Source: Tetranychus cinnabarinus (lineage: Eukaryota; Arthropoda; Arachnida; Trombidiformes; Tetranychidae). Taken from it: 64,000 nucleotides of DNA. The stretch is taken from the NCBI GenBank assembly GCA_022266195.1, contig WHVY01000006.1, forward strand, positions 434,001 through 498,000, in the 5' to 3' direction. This document shows positions 34,516-47,927 of the stretch, piece by piece (the stretch's first letter is position 1; each line of letters begins with the position of its first letter). A program made the translations under genes and the position numbers. The notes under the pieces are model-generated. The model saw nothing but the letters and a program-made list of their open reading frames with translations. It was not told the origin of the DNA and searched no databases.

Positions 34516-37492
34516 TATACTTAGCTTAAACTGTCAGAAATCTCAAATTAAAACATCAGAAATATTTAACAAAGCAAGATTAGAAAATAATACAGTCTTT
34601 TCAATCCAAGAATATAGCCAGACAATTCTTAATAACATTAAGATAACCTCAAGCACATGGACAGTCTTCGAAAGAGGATATACAGCTATAATCTTAGATA
34701 AAATCCATCAACCGAAACTAATAAAACAGACAGATAACTTCACTCTAATTACTTTCTCAATCAATAATAAAAGAATATTTGCAGCATCTGTATATATTCC
34801 TACACCTCCAGCATTTGATGTTGCCAAACCAATCATGTTATCCTTGACCAATGCTCTCTCTTCAGTCAGACATCTACCAGGCTTCATAAGCGGAGATATG
34901 AACTGTGAAAATAAAGTATGGTCACATTGTCCGAGGAAAACCTTCAATAAATCCTCACAACTGATACTTGACAGTCTCCTCTCTTTGGATTTAGACTATC
35001 CTTTTACTCCAACACCAGAAAACTTTACCTTCAAATCATATAAGACTGAATCTTGGATAGACGTTATCTTTACCAACAGTTTATTAAAAGTCTCAAGTCA
35101 TGAAGCAAATTTTATAATGGATGAACAAGACCACAAATTGATTTCATGCTCCGTTGAGCTGAATGACGTCCAACCAACAAATAACAATCAAAGACTTCAA
35201 CGTCTGGAGGTATTGAACAGAGAGGTATTTACAAGCAAATTGATCGAAAGCTTTCCAAGTGAAGATGTATGGCCGAGAATAGTTGACAAAATGAACCTGG
35301 ATGTCACACTAACAACATTGACAACAAATATCTTAAAGATTAAACAAGATTCAATGGAGATGAAAACAGTACGGATTGTCAAACCAAAGAAACCAAGAAT
35401 CTCAAAAGTACTTAAAAAGTTAATCAAGAGAAATAAAAACAACAAGACCAAAGACAGAGAAAGTATTATTGACATCATCAAAAGTCAACTTAGAGAGGTA
35501 AATCAACAAGTACACAATGACTACTACAGACATGATCATCCAAGAATTTGGTCAAGATTAAGTAAAGTCTTTAATGAGCCAACGATGGAAACGCCTGAGT
35601 TTGAACTTAACAAAAACCAAGTTGTTCAATCCTTCAGCAATATTACCTCCATTAATGCAGTAGATGATATCTTTAAACCAACGATGCTTACACCAATAAT
35701 GCCAACAGATCTCTCTGAGATTGAATTTAAATCAGCAATCTCGAAGCTAAGCTCCAAAGCAGCTCATGGAATGGACAATATAAATAAAGATATATTGACA
35801 ACTTTGGTACTTACCAAAGAGATATCAGTCTTTATGATGTACAAGAAGGTCCTTGAGTTTGGACTTTTTCCTACATCATGGAAAATTGCGAGAGCAACTA
35901 TTATTCCCAAGTCTGATGGAATAAGACCCAGATTGATCCAGATACAAACAGTCTTCTCAAAATTACTTGAATTAATCATTCTTGCTAAACTGAACTCAAT
36001 AACACCAAGAGACTTCTTCACTAACCAGTTTGCTTACCAGCCAAACAAGTCTTCAATTGATTTACTTCTGAAAATCAAAGATTACTTCCAAACAGTGCCA
36101 ACTTCAGGACATATTCAACCAATTATAGCTGACATTGAATCGGCTTTTGCAAAAATAAAACACTGTGATATCATCAATGCTCTATCCTCTCTTGGGTGTC
36201 CACTATCAATCATTTATCTGATTGTCTCCTTTTTGACTGATCGAAAAGTCGGTCTTATTAATGAGGATTCAATCAATTGGAAAGGAATCGTTGGTGGAGT
36301 TCCGGAAGGATCTGGTCTTGGACCTATGCTATATGCTTATGGTTTTCAACAAATATTAAACTCTCTTCAAACCATTGGATCTGTACGGAGTAAAAGATTT
36401 AAACACTGGCCAGCATCATTCTCGATGACCTTAGCTTATGCTGATGACATCATCAATATAGCTGGAACACAGGTTCAAGTGGCACAATCTGTCGAAGAAA
36501 GGTTCAATCAGATGAAAACAATCATCAATAAATCACAGCTAGACATCTTACCAGTCAAGTCGAAGGTTATTACATCTCCAGTTGACTCTAGTAGCCTTAC
36601 AATCAAACAGACTCAGAGTGCCAAGGTACTTGGTATACCCATCAAAGTTATAAGATCTCTTGTTAATCACAATGAGATGGTTGAAATATTAGAAGAGAAA
36701 GTAAATGTTATCTTCAAGAAGAGGAGAATAATCAAACTAATGTCAGATGAGACAAAAAATCTGATATTGAATGTCTTCAATAACTCACACTTCCTGCGTC
36801 TATCACCTCTAATAGTAGATGATCTACTCAAAAACCAATCTCTAACTAAGACCTATGAATTATCCTTTGGTAAACTGTACAGATATCTGAATAACATACA
36901 ATACTCAAGAAACAGAGAGTTACTAGGTTTTCTTACCAACAACGGTTGTATGATCTCAAAAGTTCTGGAAACCTCAGTCAAAAAAGGTCTAGAAACTCTG
37001 ATATATGAGGGAACTATTCCTCAATTCTATCAGAGGATGATAGATCATGATAAAGATTTAGGGCCAGCCATATCATCCAGAGAAATGTACTTTGGAGTAA
37101 ATATAATGACTAAACATATTGTTCACAGATTTATGACAAAGAGATTCTTCAACAGAGTAAAAAAGCGAATTGAATACATCTGGCCTGATAGACCCTTTAA
37201 GAAACTTACAAAGATTGACTGGAAGGTCAAATTCCTAACTGGAGCCTATGACTACCAGTACGATCACAGGAAAATCTGCATCTGTGGAACAGGATCAGCG
37301 ATACCACAACACATGGTACAATCTTGCCCTCTCTTCATGGATAGGAAATATTACCTCTCATGTCTCTTCGGTACACCGGGTGAATTCAAATGGCTATTAA
37401 CCAAGATGGATAATCCATATGTTACAAGAATTATCAAAGCAATGTTTGCCAAATTACAACAAACTGGAAATTCAATATACTCAGATCAATAA
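34508..37492 (+). CDS. Retrotransposon ORF2, endonuclease and reverse transcriptase
   Basis: Replication protein of the non-LTR element, 994 residues from the ATG at 34508. The N-terminal exonuclease-endonuclease-phosphatase domain keeps its expected residues: Asn in LSLNCQKS, Glu in SIQEY, the SGDMNCEN element, SWIDVIFTN and the DH of EQDHKLIS. The reverse transcriptase follows with KIARATIIPKSDG, FAYQPNKSS, IIADIESAF (motif A), GVPEGSGLGP (motif B) and LAYADDIINIAG (motif C, YADD). Near the end a CICGTGSAIPQHMVQSC cluster gives the C-x-C...H-x4-C knuckle typical of R1/Jockey-type ORF2. No stop or frameshift interrupts it, so it may be active or recently so. The alternative TTG start at 34430 is unnecessary. 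Confidence 0.93.
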   Translation: MFNILSLNCQKSQIKTSEIFNKARLENNTVFSIQEYSQTILNNIKITSSTWTVFERGYTAIILDKIHQPKLIKQTDNFTLITFSINNKRIFAASVYIPTPPAFDVAKPIMLSLTNALSSVRHLPGFISGDMNCENKVWSHCPRKTFNKSSQLILDSLLSLDLDYPFTPTPENFTFKSYKTESWIDVIFTNSLLKVSSHEANFIMDEQDHKLISCSVELNDVQPTNNNQRLQRLEVLNREVFTSKLIESFPSEDVWPRIVDKMNLDVTLTTLTTNILKIKQDSMEMKTVRIVKPKKPRISKVLKKLIKRNKNNKTKDRESIIDIIKSQLREVNQQVHNDYYRHDHPRIWSRLSKVFNEPTMETPEFELNKNQVVQSFSNITSINAVDDIFKPTMLTPIMPTDLSEIEFKSAISKLSSKAAHGMDNINKDILTTLVLTKEISVFMMYKKVLEFGLFPTSWKIARATIIPKSDGIRPRLIQIQTVFSKLLELIILAKLNSITPRDFFTNQFAYQPNKSSIDLLLKIKDYFQTVPTSGHIQPIIADIESAFAKIKHCDIINALSSLGCPLSIIYLIVSFLTDRKVGLINEDSINWKGIVGGVPEGSGLGPMLYAYGFQQILNSLQTIGSVRSKRFKHWPASFSMTLAYADDIINIAGTQVQVAQSVEERFNQMKTIINKSQLDILPVKSKVITSPVDSSSLTIKQTQSAKVLGIPIKVIRSLVNHNEMVEILEEKVNVIFKKRRIIKLMSDETKNLILNVFNNSHFLRLSPLIVDDLLKNQSLTKTYELSFGKLYRYLNNIQYSRNRELLGFLTNNGCMISKVLETSVKKGLETLIYEGTIPQFYQRMIDHDKDLGPAISSREMYFGVNIMTKHIVHRFMTKRFFNRVKKRIEYIWPDRPFKKLTKIDWKVKFLTGAYDYQYDHRKICICGTGSAIPQHMVQSCPLFMDRKYYLSCLFGTPGEFKWLLTKMDNPYVTRIIKAMFAKLQQTGNSIYSDQ

Positions 37493-37903
37493 CTTATAAT
37501 CACCTCTCTTAATATCATAATGTGTAAATTCCCATATTCATAACAAAGGAAACATCCCATTTTTTTTCTCTTTCATTTCTTTCAACTTGAAAATTGTAAA
37601 AGTAGTTTTCCTTTTCTCTCCTGAAAATTGTAGCCACCTCTTTTGGCATCCCAACCTATCACATGACATACTAATGTGGTTCGTGAGTAAAGCGAACATC
37701 ATCCAGTAGGATGAGCCAACTCAATAAACTCAGGTAAAAGTAACCTGTTCTTTACTATTAGTGAATTCGCTGAAAAGTTTTCAGTACTTTTACTTTCACT
37801 AACCTGTCTTTCACAACCTGTCTTTCACTATTCATGTTTTCGCTTTTAAAGGTTTCATTACTTTCACTTTCGCTGAGCTGAGTGCAAACCGAGAAGAACC
37901 GTG

Positions 37904-40900
37904 ATGTTGTTACAACGAGACACGGTTTATTCTCCATTTCCTCTATATTCTGTGTCACATAATCCCATTTTATCCAATTTTTTAATTTCATTATCGTTAT
38001 CCATATCACTTTCATTAACTGCTCCGTCCTCCTCTGTGGGTCCTCAACCCAATGAAGTGTATACCGTGGACTTATTAGCGAGACAAAATGCTAAGCAACT
38101 TTATACAAGCAAGTATGAATTACTTGACAACAACTTTCCACCTCTCATTGTTCGTAGAGGGGCAACCTTCAGAATGACCATTGGTCTGATAAAACCGTAC
38201 AAACCTTCATTAGATAAAATTCGGATGGAGTTTATGTACGGTAAAAGGCCCCAGTTAGGTAAAGGGACGTTAATTTATCTCCCAATAACTCTTAATACGC
38301 CAGAAAATAAGGATATTAATAAGTGGCGTGCCAAAATACTTTCAGTCAGTGACAATCAGCTTCTCATTGAGGTTTACGTACCACCTACAGCTGCTGTGTC
38401 GACCTGGAAGCTACGTATCTCAACGAAACAAAATGGATCTCGTAATATACGGTCATTCGATGTAAGGGAAGACATCTATATACTGTTTAATGCCTGGTCT
38501 AAATTAGACACTGTTTACATGGAAAGGGAAGATTTGAAACGCGAATTTGTCCAGATGGACATTGGTAAAATATACATTGGTTCATATAATCAACCCAAAG
38601 GTAGACAATGGATTTATGGACAGTTTAACCGGGATGTCCTACCTGCTGTTATGTACATGTTGGGTAAAACCAATTTAGACTATGCTGCCCGAAGTAATCC
38701 CATTAAAGTTGTCCGAGCCATTGCACAAATGGTAAGTTTTTGTGGTTATCAAAAATATTTCAACTTCAACCTTCTAAACAGTCAAAATTCAAGTTATTTT
38801 GTGTCAGATTGAAAACACAGTTAATTACTTGATGTGGTCTGAATTCAGGCTTTAATAGTTGTTTACATTAAACTATTAATTTTAATTGATTTAGTCGTAA
38901 AGTTTTTTGTTTCCTATCTTAATGCAAGAGATACTCTGAAATTCAAGTCACTGTCATTTTATGTAACTTTATCAGTACAAGCCATTTTTTGTGAACCTGA
39001 CCATGGCTAGTACTGTTAATCATTGAGATAAAAAAAATATATTCCTGTCTAATTGTTGGTTTGATTGCTAGGTAAAGTACAGTCATATAAATTAACTTTT
39101 GATACCTTTTGCTTCCTATCCATTTAAAACAATTTAAACTTGATTAAATTTACATTGATTTATTAAGACATTGAAGGGTAAAATTAAGCTAATCCCATTC
39201 ACCTGCGTGAAAAAAATATAAAATGGTGAAAACTAGTTTATTTGAGTGAAGGTTTGTTAGACACTTGCTCTGAAATTTTTCAATGTTTCACAATTTTCCA
39301 AGCATTTAATGATTTTTTTCAAATTGATTTTTTTAGGTCAACAGTCATGATGACAATGGACTTTTGGTTGGTAATTGGTCTGGTGATTATAAAAGTGGTA
39401 CTCCACCATGGAGTTGGACTGGAAGTGCACCCATTTTAGAGCAATATTATGAAACTAATGGTGAACCCGTTAAATTTGGCCAATGTTGGGTTTTTGCTGG
39501 AGTAACAACAACAGTTTGTCGAGCTCTTGGTATTCCAGCTCGAACAGTGACCAACTTTGTCTCAGCTCATGACACTGATGATTCATTGACTGTGGATAAA
39601 TTTTTCGATGCCAAAGGTCAACCGATAACTGATGTCAATGCTGATTCAATCTGGAATTTCCATGTATGGACAGACGCCTGGATGACTAGACCTGACCTAC
39701 CAGCTGGTTATGGTGGGTGGCAGGTTATCGATGCAACTCCCCAAGAAACATCCGAAGGACTATATCGAACTGGTCCAGCCTCGGTGGAAGCAGTTCGTCG
39801 TGGTGAAATTGGCTTATCCTATGATGCACCTTTTGTCTTTGCCGAAGTGAATGCCGACCTTGTCCACTGGAAGCTTGATGAAACATCTCCATTAGGGTGG
39901 AAAAAGATGATGACCAATCAACATCAGTGAGTAAAATTTCCACTCTTGACATGGGTTAATACGTAATATTTGAATAACTATTATTATTCAAGTCTAAAGA
40001 CTATGATTAGGGAAGGCATTTGATAATAATGATGAATCGTGTTCAGTCCATTTCAAACATTAGATTACCTTTAACTGTTGTCTTAAAAGATTGGGATTTT
40101 CCTTGACGTATAGAGTGTCCTCGGCTAATATGTTGAGCATACCAATGTTGAAGATGGCTTTCTTTAGAACAGGGATAAAAATGGAAGTGGAATGGGCGAG
40201 TCTCCATTTCGCCAGAACTTTTCTCTTCATTCAAGGTTTCTCCTGATTCAACGACTTCTTTTTTCCTTCCTCACCAAAAACTCTTAATAAGCTTCCATTA
40301 TTAACTTACCTTACTTTTTCATCAACATCATCATCATCATCATCTTTGGGAAGAGGCGTTCAGGATTGAAGTGATATTCCCTTAGTGAAGTACTCTCATG
40401 ACGAATTCATGGTTTTCCGATTACATAGAATTAACTGTCTCTTATTAACATTTACATTTCTGTAGGATGTTAATTCTTTTGATAATTATTAACAACATTG
40501 ATGGGAAACAAATGCTGCTTTATTTGAGTCATTCATCGTTTTTTCCCAAAAGATATAGTTAAATGGCCACTAACCATTTCAATTATCCAACCCTATTAAA
40601 TCATATTAAATCACATTAACTCATATTAACCTTTCACTGTTCATCTTGACGCCTTAGTTAAACACAATCAACCTTTGATTGTCAATAATTAGCTTAAGTG
40701 TCCATTCTTATTATTTACAATTGAACCAATGTTGACTCTTTTTTTCTTCTCATCTCAATACACATTACAGCATGAACTTGAATACCGATTGTGTATTTAA
40801 TCAGCGATTCTGATCAATATTGAACAAAATCAGCTGAACTCTGAAAATCAATTTCTCAATAAATTAAATCAACTAAACAATTTTTTTTTTCTTACAAATT

Positions 40901-43900
40901 AATATTCATCATTAAAGAACCATTAGTTTGACTTTTGCTGCCATTTACCAAATCATGTTTAGTCTGTTAATTGTTTTCAATGTTATTTACCTTACAGTTT
41001 ATGAGATATTCATTTCGCTGACCTTCAAGCTTCTGACCATTCAATACTTTTTTTATTAATTGTTGCTGTTCAAACCAAATTATCAACATGTCCTAATAAG
41101 AAAAATGATAATTGTGATTGATTTTGATTACAATTAGTTTATATTACATGTTTAAATGCTTGTAATTTCTCAAGGTAGTCATTTTCAATTAGAAGAAGCA
41201 AAGTTTTCAAATTGTAAACAATTACACTTACAATGAAAACTGAACCAAACAATCAGACAAACCAAAGTAAACATTAATTATAATTGACCAGAACAGATGA
41301 TTAGATCATCATAATTTCCGCTTTTCATCACTTGAGATGATTGTCTCTTGACATCAATATCTAATTACCTAGAAAGATGACTAAATCCAGTTGTAATCAT
41401 TGACATTATTGTCATCCTCATCAATCGTTTCAAATATTGACTCTTCAAATTTTTGAAACTTTCATTTGAAACAAAACCAACAAATGAATAAATTGATAAC
41501 AAATTTACGTTTAATTGCGATCAAACAATTTCTTAATATGTAGACTCATAATTGTTTAATGATAACAATTGTCTCATGTAACTTTGATTAGAAAATGTTA
41601 ATTTTAAATTCGTGATTAGCTTAACTTTCCTTTTCCGTTAACCAACGTTAATGATATCATCCAATTTTTTGATCATTTACAGATTGCAATCTATTATCAT
41701 GATAATTAAAGGCAAAATTGGTTGACTATTAATCAACTTTGTTTTATAACAAACTCATTTTCTCATAAATATACAATCTTTGATTCTTCCTTAATTGTTA
41801 TACTTGTAATTATATCTTTAGCTTTTCACTTTTACTGATGATCATAATGAAGATCAACATGATTAAATAACTTATCATTACATCTGTAATTAACTGACCT
41901 TGTCCAAATCTTGTAGTTAATTGTAGATTAAAATTACATCAGCTGTGATATCACAGACAATCCCAGTTTCAATTTAAATGTTAATCATCAAATATGATCT
42001 GATAAATGGCAGAGTAACCATTAGATCATCTTGTGTCTTGAACACACAATTGAACCAATTGTGTCCAAAATGAGCCAAAATCTGAGATTCAATTTTCACC
42101 TAATTCCATGTTCTATCTCATGTTTTTTTTTGGGTAAAAAACATTGTCCTTACTTGATTACAACTGATGCAATATTTAATTAAATTTGCAAATTGATAAT
42201 TTTTGGAAATTAAATGTTTAACTAAACATTTAATTGCTGAAGATGGCATTGAAGATGCTTCTGAACCTTGAACTGATAACACTCATTGTGAGGTTGATCA
42301 TGTTTTACCAATTCAATTGAATATTATTTTTTCAAAGCAACCGGTTAATTGTGAATATATTTTGTTTACTAATTTTTATTATTATCATTTCATAGTAATT
42401 GTTATTGCCTGAAATAAACAGAAAACAAAAAATTAAACAAAATTAGTGAAAATTTTCATTTTCTTATTGATTACAAGGTAAATTAGTTCCCTTTCCTACT
42501 AACTTATTCAATTTACCTTCAAACAGTTTACAATTTTCACCAAAAGTTAACTTCATTGATCAACCCATGAAAGTTTATATTCAACTAACGAATTCTGACA
42601 GACGGAATGTAAGGTTATCGATAAATGATTAATCAAATTGCGAATCCATAGCTCATGGTTAGCCACATGGTGATGACAATAATCACCGCAATTAACCACC
42701 TCGTTGATTATTTGGGTAAACAAACAAAAAAAAAGTTAAAACCTTATTAGCTTCTGTTTACCTGAAAACTGTGGGTTTCAATTAATAGTTTGTTTTGATT
42801 TTTCAGCTAATATTTTAAAATCAAGGTGAAACTTGATATTTTTGGAAAAAACCAAGAAAATCATTTGATTATTTATATAATTAGCTAATCAATTGAAATG
42901 ATTATTCTGAGTATTTTTCAATTCCTGTCAAGAGAAAGTACATAAAATGAGATTAAACTGAGACTAACATTGCTTTTCAACTTGAATCCATTTGATTGAT
43001 TCTGTAATTAAGGCAATCAAATGGTTTGAAAAAATGACAATTTAATTTAAATATATTCAAAATGACCTTGACCTCGATCATTCCACCAATTACTGAAAGA
43101 TTTCACTGAAATTATCATTTGTTAATGGACAAGGAATTTTGCTGGCGATCATCAATTTATATCTAATTGTTTGATTTCCTGATCTTTACCATTCTAAATG
43201 TTTCTTTCAATTGTTACTAATTTTAAATTGATGAGCAAATTAAGTTAAAATGATTGTAAGGTAACAATTGGAAAAAGCAATTTATTCAGAAATACACTTT
43301 GACAAGTTTCATGATAACTTGCTATTATCATGATGACCATAAAAACTCCTTTCATTGTTACCTCAATTGTTTCATTCACCAGCATCACTTTCATCAGTGG
43401 CAATTAATTGATCAACTTGTTCAATTGCTACAAATAGCTCGACAAAGTAAATAATAGATGAGTTGATTAACATGCGAAATTGATCTTTAAATTGCTGTTG
43501 ATTGAAGATTAATGATAAAGGTGAATGATGTATCTAAATGATGAATGAGGTTTAACTGTTGATTATTTAAAGTATTACAATGATGATGACAGCTCTTTGT
43601 TTTGATGAGTTGGTAACAATTAGTTTATCAAGGCTCAAGTCAACCTTTTTTGCTTCAACTCAATCAGGAAGTATATTCAGATTGAGTAAAGATGTAAATG
43701 TAATTCCGATTCCGGTCAATAGAACAAATCTTTTCACTGATTCTAAACTTGGTGATTGAACATTTGATTGTCTCAATATGATTGTCTTCCCCACTTGGAA
43801 CTTAATTCATGAAAAAATGATGAACAAGATAAAAAATGCTGTTATTTGTGAATTGAAAACTTCAATTAGAATAGTCAGGATAAATGAAAAAAAACAAGTT

Positions 43901-46900
43901 TATTATGTATTTATATTATATTTTGATATAAAATTAAATTAAATGGTTATGATTATTGAAGGTGTAATGATCATTTCGTTGTTCATTTCCATTTTTGCAA
44001 AAGTTTAATTTTCTTCTTCTTCCATTTTAATCAATTCTAATCAAATATAGTAATTTAATTGAATCAATCAAATGTTGCTTCCATTGCTACTTAATATCTA
44101 CTGATGATCACAGTTAAATTGTTAATAACTTTAAACTTTTAACAATCTTTTAACTGTTAACCAATTTTTATTGGGAATCTTTTGTTATCACAATTTTTTC
44201 TCCAAATTTTTTCAAGTAACTCTTTTTTTCCCTCTCATCTTAATAATCTTGGACTAAGATTAATTTTCGTGAAAAATTTCAATTCAACTATTAACTTTCA
44301 CTCAATCAATAGCTGTTAATAACTCATCATTAATTTATCTTCTCTCAGTTTTTCAGTTGCTTTCTTTTTTTTCCTCAATTCAATCTTTTCTTTCATCATT
44401 TTCTTTATCCTTTTTATCCTCTTTCTTGTCTTCACCTTATCATCATTTTCCTTCTTGACCATTTTGATTTTCCTTTAACCTTTTTTTCCTGGTCATTCTG
44501 TGATTCAATTTATCAATCTTATTAATCTAGACTTTCTTTTCTTTTCTTACAGTGTTGGTCGTAAAATAATAACCAAAAAGGTTGGATACATTTCTGAGTT
44601 GCCCGACACCCGAGATGCCGAGGAAATAACGGACAGATATAAGAACAAGGAAGGAACCGCCGAGGAACGAATGTCGGTTTTGAATGCAGCTCGAGCCGGT
44701 GGATTGGCTTATCTCTTTGAGATCCCCGAACCAGACCGGGAAGACATACGATTCGAGCTAAAGAAACTGGATCGCGTTCCTATTGGTAATCCTTTCTCAA
44801 TTGTTGTCCGCGTTTACAACAAAAGCCCCATGAAGAGAACCGTCACTCTCTCCGTTAGTGTCAACAGTGTCTTCTATACTGGCATATTGGCACACAAAGT
44901 GAAAACGGAGAGACGGGAAATTGATATTGGCCCTAATAAAGGTAAGCTTTATTTACTTTTTTAAATCAATGTTATCCACTTGAAAAAGTCATTCATTGTC
45001 TTCCTTCCAAGAAGACAACCTTGTTTGACATTAAAACCCTCATCTTGATCGTTATTGTCATTTTGGCATTTTTTTACACTCTTATCGTTATTGTCTCATC
45101 TTTATGATCATCTTTATGATTAACATTGAGATTAACTTTCTATGAGCTTTGAAGCTTCTTTATTACCTTTGTCCCTTTTGTTGTTTCATTGGTAAACAAT
45201 GGTCAGTTCAAGGTGAACACCGTGATGAAGATGAGAAAAGGATGATGTAATGATAATGAGAGAGTTCCGGAAGATAAGAGAGTAAGATAAATGCGGTCAA
45301 CTTGTTGATTCATATTGAAAAAGATGTATCTTAATGAAGATCCAAGTGGCCTTAAGGGTGATAACATTTAACCTAAATTATAATTTCCGGTTGATAGATT
45401 ATTGTATTGAATGTTGTAATAGGTTTCAAACTGAATATAATAGGGTGATCTTTTCACCTATCAGTTGAACGTTGAACGTGTTTATTTGTTTAAATAGCAT
45501 AAATAATAATAACACTTTTAATATAACTTTTTTCATCTCTCCTTCCATCTCTTCATCTCTTCATATCTTCAACTATTATTACCATTTTTTGTGGTTAAAA
45601 TTTGAGAGAAATTTAATATTCCTTTATTTCCGCCTGACATGAATTAGTTTAATACAATTCAAGGGTTGACCAGTGAATCAAGTTTAAAATGTTCAATTTA
45701 TTGTTGCTGCTTTTTTTGGTTAGTCAGAAACTTGATTGTCCAATGAAACAAAAATATACATAGACTTGGAATTAATCATCATTTTCAAGGTTAGATATTT
45801 CTGTCAGATAATGGGTTCAATTGATCAACCCAACAATATTCAAATAATCGTTGGGTTTATCTTGAATTATTTAATGATTGTTCACTTTGCGTTCATCAAG
45901 AGATTCAACTCTTCCCACAGTTTTAATGATTAACCATGTTGAGTGTGTTTACCAAACTTGATTTGATTCTCAATGAAACAATGAAAATTAACCAAATAGA
46001 CTTAGTAATTTTCAAGGTTAGATGTCAGATTATCAGCTTTGAACAGAATGAGAAGAAAAAAATTATTTTCATTTGATTAACTTTGATTTTTGCATGATTG
46101 GTAACTGTTATCATGCAATCGAGAGAAATGCTGTTGGCTATAATAGTATTGAGTTAAAACATGATTGGAAAAAAAGAAGAAGATGAAAAATGAAAGTTTA
46201 ACAGATAATTCAGAATAATAATGAAACATAAATCTTAATGACATTAATACAGTAACAGTTAAACGACAATTAAAACATTTTTTTGTTTTCAACACAGTTA
46301 ACATGGAACGTTTCATGTACAATCAACATGAAGATCACCATTTAATATGAGAAACACTTGACTCTCTGTGCAGTAAAACTGTTTACCTTTTTACCTTTTT
46401 TTGTTGTGTTCCCATTAACGGAATGTTATTCAAACTTGTATTTAGGAAATAACCATGTTTAATTGTCAAAATCAATGGGAGGTTAATTACTCCCCATAGT
46501 GTATGTCAATTGATAACAAGTAGGGAAAGTAAACTCTCTCTATCAATTCAATATCGATGATGATGGTCCATCGGTCAAAAGCAACAGTAATTGAATGGCT
46601 ATTGTATTGTTACCTTAACACGTTTTTTTCGTTCATTATTTGATTCTCAATCTTTTGTTATTACCTCTTTGTATGTGTTGTATCAACGATTTAGAATAGA
46701 TTTGTGTCTCTCATCTCAATCTTCATCTTTTCCTTTCCTTCTTATTGATTCTTCTTCTTCAATTGAGCATAAGAAGAAAAATTTTTTCGATATTGTTTGA
46801 AGTTTTCATCATTATTTGATAATAATTTTTTCTTTCTTTCTCTTCTTTACTTCCTTCTACAGTCTACGAACATCGGGTCAACATTTTGGTCGCTGACTAT

Positions 46901-47311
46901 TTGCCTTATCTGGTTGATTATTCAATGTTAAAGATTTATGCTGTTGCCTCGGTCAAGGAAACATCTCAGACTTGGTCGGAAGAAGATGATTTTGCTGTTG
47001 AAAAGCCTCCATTGGCTTTGACTGTCGTCTCTTCTGGCCATGGATTAACGGTCGGAGTTCCTTTCAATCTTGCCATTGAGATAACTAATCCATTGAATGT
47101 TATCTTAACCAATTGTAAATTAACCGTTGAGGGAACCAGTCTAGTTAATCGGGTTCAAACGGTTGCCATACCTGATATCAACAAGAAAACAAAGATTTCT
47201 CATATCGTGCAATTAACACCAAGACGTCCTGGTGAATCCAATATTGTTGTTACATTCCAATCCAAGCAACTTGGTGATGTTTATGGATCAAAGACAATTT
47301 TAATCAATTAA
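37904..47311 (+). CDS. Transglutaminase (animal TGM family)
   Basis: Calcium-dependent protein-glutamine gamma-glutamyltransferase, which cross-links proteins; arthropod relatives act in haemolymph clotting and cuticle. Exons 37904-38731, 39337-39926, 44553-44941 and 46863-47311 join in phase to 751 residues, near the usual family length. The order is an N-terminal beta-sandwich, the papain-like core and two C-terminal beta-barrels. The catalytic triad is visible: Cys326 in FGQCWVFAGV, His385 in NFHVWTDAW and Asp408 in GWQVIDATPQE. Intron 3 is 4.6 kb. AATAAA occurs at 47404 and 47449. The first 45 residues are uncertain. The ATG at 37904 gives a Leu/Ser-rich hydrophobic stretch (about 25-40) unlike the usual cytosolic start, and an upstream exon spliced into the pyrimidine-rich DNA before about 38056 is an alternative. 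Confidence 0.93.
39927..44552. other. Large intron 3 of the transglutaminase gene
   Basis: About 4.6 kb, AT-rich. I find no nested gene, clear transposon or long inverted repeat in it. The CAT trinucleotide run near 40325-40345 is the only simple repeat that stands out. Its size is exceptional for this window and it may carry regulatory sequence. Confidence 0.6.
44942..46862. other. Intron 4 region of the transglutaminase gene (exon 3 to exon 4)
   Basis: About 1.9 kb between a GTAAGC donor and a TTCTACAG acceptor. The short frames inside have no recognisable content. Confidence 0.6.
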
Positions 47312-47927
47312 TTGTAATTAATATAAAAAAGACCGATCACAATCGAAAGACATCCGATTGTCTTTTAAACCCTTTTTAAACGAAAACACCACAAAAAAAT
47401 TCAAATAAAAATGAAATCTCATGTAATATTAAAAATTAAATTGAATTCAATAAAAACAATTCTTACCATAAATAGATGGCTAAACAAAGGGTTGATTCAT
47501 TGTTTAGATTGTTGTAAGGACACTGTTTGATGTTTTCCGTGTAGGTTTTCATGGGGTTAGGGCTGAATTCGGGTAACAATTAATTAATTTTCTGGGTTAA
47601 TCAGGATCAATCATCAGGACGATAAAAACGCGCTGTTTTACTGGTGGTTGAGTCAATGGCTCCATCTATCGACGGTTTTCGTCAACTGTTACCGAAGCGG
47701 AAGAAAGAAACCGTTTTGATTCCTCCGTTGTTTTTGTTTTTTGTTACCTTGTTTAAAATATTTTTGAATTTGCTCACTGACAGTTATTGTAGGATTATTA
47801 CTTTCTGTTGTTTTATAACTTTGGTGTTTTTTTAATTATTTGTGACTCTAAACTTTTACAAACTTTACTAATATTATTTATAATATTTATTACTATAACT
47901 TTTTTTACTTTTTCTGCTGTTTCTATC

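Larger units (their letters stand above)
33332..37738 (+). mobile_element. Apparently intact non-LTR (LINE) retrotransposon
   Basis: Contains ORF1 (33433-34515) and ORF2 (34508-37492), both uninterrupted, with no LTRs. The ORF order, endonuclease-RT layout and C-terminal CCHC suit the R1/Jockey-type group. The limits are tentative: CAGGTAAA occurs at 33324-33331 and again at 37731-37738 and could be a target-site duplication, but an 8-base match may be chance. No obvious poly(A) tail is seen. The 3' end lies about 170 bases upstream of the transglutaminase ATG, in the same orientation. Confidence 0.85.
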
